Below, one piece after another: positions 61,791-64,000 of a DNA stretch of 64,000 bases. This stretch comes from Cronobacter condimenti 1330. GTDB taxonomy: Bacteria; Pseudomonadota; Gammaproteobacteria; Enterobacterales; Enterobacteriaceae. Under the pieces are notes generated by a model. It did not search any database, was not told the origin of the DNA, and saw only the letters and a list, made by a program, of their open reading frames with translations. The stretch lies in the NCBI RefSeq assembly GCF_001277255.1, contig NZ_CP012264.1, positions 2,976,001 through 3,040,000 of the forward strand, written 5' to 3'. Within the stretch, counting starts at the first letter, position 1. The number at the start of each line of letters is the position of its first letter. The position numbers were made by a program, and so were the translations under genes.

Positions 61791-62414
61791 TTACGGTCGC
61801 GCTATCAGGTCGAGAACACGCTCGCGAGCGGCTTTCTCTGTCGCCTGCTTTTGCCGCGCCTCAGCACTCCGCTGATCCTGCTCTGCCTGTTGGCTGCGCC
61901 ACTGCTCCAGCGAACGGACGGCGCTATCGGCCTCCTGATAAGCCGGATAGGTGACAGGCGAAACGTCCAGCAAGCGGGAAAAGCGAGTAATTTCGCGAAC
62001 GACGACGCCGTCTTCATCCTGATACCAGCGTTCGCCGTCGCGGGCGACACGGAACGCAAAGGAGCTTTGTGAAATGTCTCCGCGCTGCATCGGCGCGAGA
62101 ACCAGATCGCGGATTGTCTGCGTTTGTGGAGCTGTGATTTCGTAACGCAAGCCTCTGTCGTCGACAGAGAGGGACAACGTCCCCGCCGAGCTGCGTCCTA
62201 AAATAAAATTAGGGTCATGGTTAAACAGGGCGCGAACATCGTCGCCGAGGACGTCGTCAAACGCTCCCGGCTTAATCACTTCGCGGAACGAGCCGAAAAT
62301 CAGCTCAGAACGGCTGTTAAATACAGACGCATAGCCAATAATTTTGGTTGGTTCGCCCTCAACCTCAGCGGCGCGGACTTCACCAACGTAACAGCGCTTT
62401 TCAATATCACTCAT
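61791..62414 (-). CDS. HK97-family prohead protease
   Basis: A 207-residue serine protease that matures the prohead. The family pattern includes IIGYASVFNSRSE, the catalytic His in LFNHDPNFILGRSSAGTL (about residue 66) and the Ser region GDISQSSFAFRV (about 110-121). ATG 62414 overlaps the portal stop by eight bases; an open upstream extension of 26 codons is only overlap. Confidence 0.93.
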   Translation of the reverse strand: MSDIEKRCYVGEVRAAEVEGEPTKIIGYASVFNSRSELIFGSFREVIKPGAFDDVLGDDVRALFNHDPNFILGRSSAGTLSLSVDDRGLRYEITAPQTQTIRDLVLAPMQRGDISQSSFAFRVARDGERWYQDEDGVVVREITRFSRLLDVSPVTYPAYQEADSAVRSLEQWRSQQAEQDQRSAEARQKQATEKAARERVLDLIARP

Positions 62415-63648
62415 TGTCAGGATTTCCCTCCGGGGTTTTGTCTTTACTTCCGCTTGTCTGCGCCGCATTGACCGACACGAGCATCTCATCAAGCCCCGGA
62501 ACCGGGTTTTTATCTTCCAGCGCCCGGACTTCGTTACGGCTTAACCAGCCGTCGGTGATTGCGTAGTGATAGAACTCGGCTCGCTCTTTCGGCGTACCAC
62601 GCAACAGCCCGGCCAGATTGAATTTGACGTAATAACCGGCGGCCAGCTCCTGCCGGGTAAACAGGCGGCGATTTAGCTCCTGCTCCCAATTAACAACCCA
62701 CGGCATAATCGTGAATCGCACGAACTGGATCGACTGCTCGGAAATATTGGAAAACGTCGCTTTTTCGAGGTCGTTAATCATGTGCGCCGGCACATTGAAA
62801 ATCCCCGCTATCATGCTGCGGTTTAGCTTCATCATTTCGACGAGCTGCGCGTCTACTGGCGATATGGTTAGGGCTTTGTAATCCAGCTCGGCAGGGAGTA
62901 AGAGTGTTTTGTTTTCCTGCGAACGGAGCGCGGCAGCGGCTTTCTGCCAGATTTTTTTAAGCCGATCCCACGATTTATCGTTCAGCTCCTGCTTAACGGA
63001 CACTATCCCCGCCGGGCGCGCGTTGCCGTTAAAAAAGCTCTCTGTGTACTTCTGCCCTGAGAGCCCCAGGCCGATAGTTTGCGCGTGCTGCATAATCGGG
63101 GAGATCCCCCATTTGTCGCAGTTACCAATCGCCTTAATATGAACCATATCGTCGGGGTGAACCGACCAGCTCCCTTCGTCGGTGTAAATCCCGTAACGCC
63201 AGCGTCCATCAAATTTAGTCAGACACAACTCCCACGGCATCCGGTGCGCCAGCTCGATAACCTCGCCGCGCCGATTGCGTTTAATCTCTGTGTACGCATT
63301 GCCCCAACCTAAAACGTGGCGTTGCATCAGCTCGCGCCATTTATACGAGGTCTCCCACGGGTTCGGCTCGTCATGAACGAGATGGAAAACTGGATGCTCT
63401 GTTGCCTGTCGAACGTCTTTCCCTTCGCGCCGCAAAACGTGTAGGGGCATTTGCGCCAGGTTCGACGAGAGAACATAAATACAGGAATAAACCGCCGCCA
63501 GTTTCATAGCCGTCTCAGGCGAGACAAAAACGTCTGAAACCATGCCGGACGTTGTCGCGATATTTTCGCCTGTCAGCGGTGTGGCGGGATTTTCGGGATT
63601 ACCCTGCGCCGCGTTAGGGTCAGAACGGAAAAACGCGTCGAGTAACAT
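62407..63648 (-). CDS. Phage portal protein (HK97 family)
   Basis: A 413-residue portal with the family blocks AVYSCIYVLSSNLAQMPLHV (about residues 52-71), WRELMQRHVLGWGNAYTEI and NRSMIAGIFNVPAHMINDLE. It forms the dodecameric DNA channel at the capsid vertex. ATG 63648 overlaps the preceding TGA. Confidence 0.95.
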   Translation of the reverse strand: MLLDAFFRSDPNAAQGNPENPATPLTGENIATTSGMVSDVFVSPETAMKLAAVYSCIYVLSSNLAQMPLHVLRREGKDVRQATEHPVFHLVHDEPNPWETSYKWRELMQRHVLGWGNAYTEIKRNRRGEVIELAHRMPWELCLTKFDGRWRYGIYTDEGSWSVHPDDMVHIKAIGNCDKWGISPIMQHAQTIGLGLSGQKYTESFFNGNARPAGIVSVKQELNDKSWDRLKKIWQKAAAALRSQENKTLLLPAELDYKALTISPVDAQLVEMMKLNRSMIAGIFNVPAHMINDLEKATFSNISEQSIQFVRFTIMPWVVNWEQELNRRLFTRQELAAGYYVKFNLAGLLRGTPKERAEFYHYAITDGWLSRNEVRALEDKNPVPGLDEMLVSVNAAQTSGSKDKTPEGNPDNE

Positions 63649-63797
63649 CAGCGCCTCCTGTTGCGAGCCATTGCGAGCCCGGTTATTAGAAAACCGCTAC
63701 CAGCAACCGCCAGTGCCGGAGCCAGACCAAAGCGCAGGTAGCTGGCAGCAACAAGCAAGCCAAAGCCTGCGACGCCAAACAGATCGTGGAGTTTCAT
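63648..63797 (-). CDS. Small hydrophobic membrane protein between terminase and portal
   Basis: A 49-residue protein with two short hydrophobic stretches (about residues 6-20 and 26-42) and a basic end (MARNRRRR-like tail). Both ends overlap neighbours (ATGA with terminase, TGATG with portal), which argues that it is translated. I do not recognise a family function; small membrane proteins are common at this position in HK97-like head modules. Confidence 0.7.
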   Translation of the reverse strand: MKLHDLFGVAGFGLLVAASYLRFGLAPALAVAGSGFLITGLAMARNRRR

Positions 63798-64000
63798 ATA
63801 GCTAGAATGTCCTCGTCGTCGAGATTAGAAAGGAAATCGCCTGGCTCGTTGAGCATGGCCCGGCCAACACCCATCATTGCCGCGACTGCGCCGTCAATTT
63901 TGTTCTCGTTGCCCTCTTTGGTCGGACGGACAACATCGTCAGAGCCTGCGTAATACTTGCCGACAACGTTCTGGATGCACCAGGTCAGGATCGGGTTTCC
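63794..64000 (-). CDS. Terminase large subunit, C-terminal end only
   Basis: The final 68 residues of a large terminase subunit, cut by the right edge (NENKIDGAVAAMMGVGRAML). The KIDGAVAAMM block is the typical end of the nuclease domain of HK97-like TerL. Its position, first in the late operon, fits. Confidence 0.88.
   Translation of the reverse strand, partial: GNPILTWCIQNVVGKYYAGSDDVVRPTKEGNENKIDGAVAAMMGVGRAMLNEPGDFLSNLDDEDILAI

Larger units (their letters stand above)
39488..64000. mobile_element. SfV-like prophage integrated at argW, continuing past the right edge
   Basis: An integrase adjacent to argW, AT-rich cargo genes, then a minus-strand late operon with HK97-type head genes and Mu-type contractile tail genes up to terminase at the edge. 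No lysis, replication or repressor genes are in the window; they should lie to the right. All structural genes are intact by length and motif, so the prophage could be functional apart from the IS in its cargo region. Confidence 0.93.

Overview
The window is a chromosomal segment of a member of the Enterobacteriaceae. Gene order and protein sequences follow the Escherichia coli purF-to-argW region closely. The GC-rich codon use, a subtilase autotransporter between flk and fabB, and a ccm operon between mlaA and yfdC fit a Cronobacter-like genus; the genus is an inference.

Positions 1-39510 are core chromosome. In order they hold purF (cut by the left edge), cvpA, dedD, folC, accD, dedA, truA, usg, pdxB, flk, a subtilisin-family autotransporter, fabB, mnmC, a chemoreceptor gene, the yfcL-epmC-yfcA-mepA-aroC-prmB cluster, smrB, sixA, fadJ, fadI, yfcZ, fadL, mlaA, a complete cytochrome c maturation operon (ccmA to ccmI), yfdC and the tRNA-Arg(CCU) gene argW. 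Fatty-acid metabolism is visibly co-regulated: FadR-like boxes lie upstream of fadI, fadL and fabB, and fabB also has a FabR-type palindrome. A PurR box precedes cvpA-purF. The autotransporter, the chemoreceptor and the ccm operon interrupt the E. coli-like order.

From the 3' end of argW to the right edge lies a prophage that continues past the window. A P4/IntS-type integrase next to argW marks the attL side. The minus-strand late operon, read from the right edge, runs terminase, small membrane protein, portal, protease, capsid, connectors, DUF2635, sheath, tube, tail-assembly chaperone, tape measure, DNA circularisation protein, hub, baseplate V, gp46, gp47, gp48, tail fibre and fibre chaperone. 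The head module is HK97-like and the contractile tail is Mu-like, the mosaic seen in SfV-type phages. Three virion proteins carry Ig-like (BIG2-type) domains: one inserted in the sheath, one at the C-terminus of the baseplate J protein, and one that can reach the capsid only by a -1 frameshift or separate initiation. A second -1 frameshift candidate, on a run of seven T, joins the two halves of the tail-assembly chaperone.

Between the tail fibres and the integrase is an AT-rich cargo region (about 40.9-46.6 kb). It encodes a GAF-GGDEF diguanylate cyclase, an IS3-family insertion sequence, a full-length chemoreceptor ending in a CheR/CheB-tether-like pentapeptide, and an H-NS-like protein without the DNA-binding domain. 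This set of signalling and nucleoid genes sits where related phages carry lysogenic-conversion genes. It is the most unusual part of the window and suggests a prophage that alters c-di-GMP, chemotaxis and H-NS silencing in its host.
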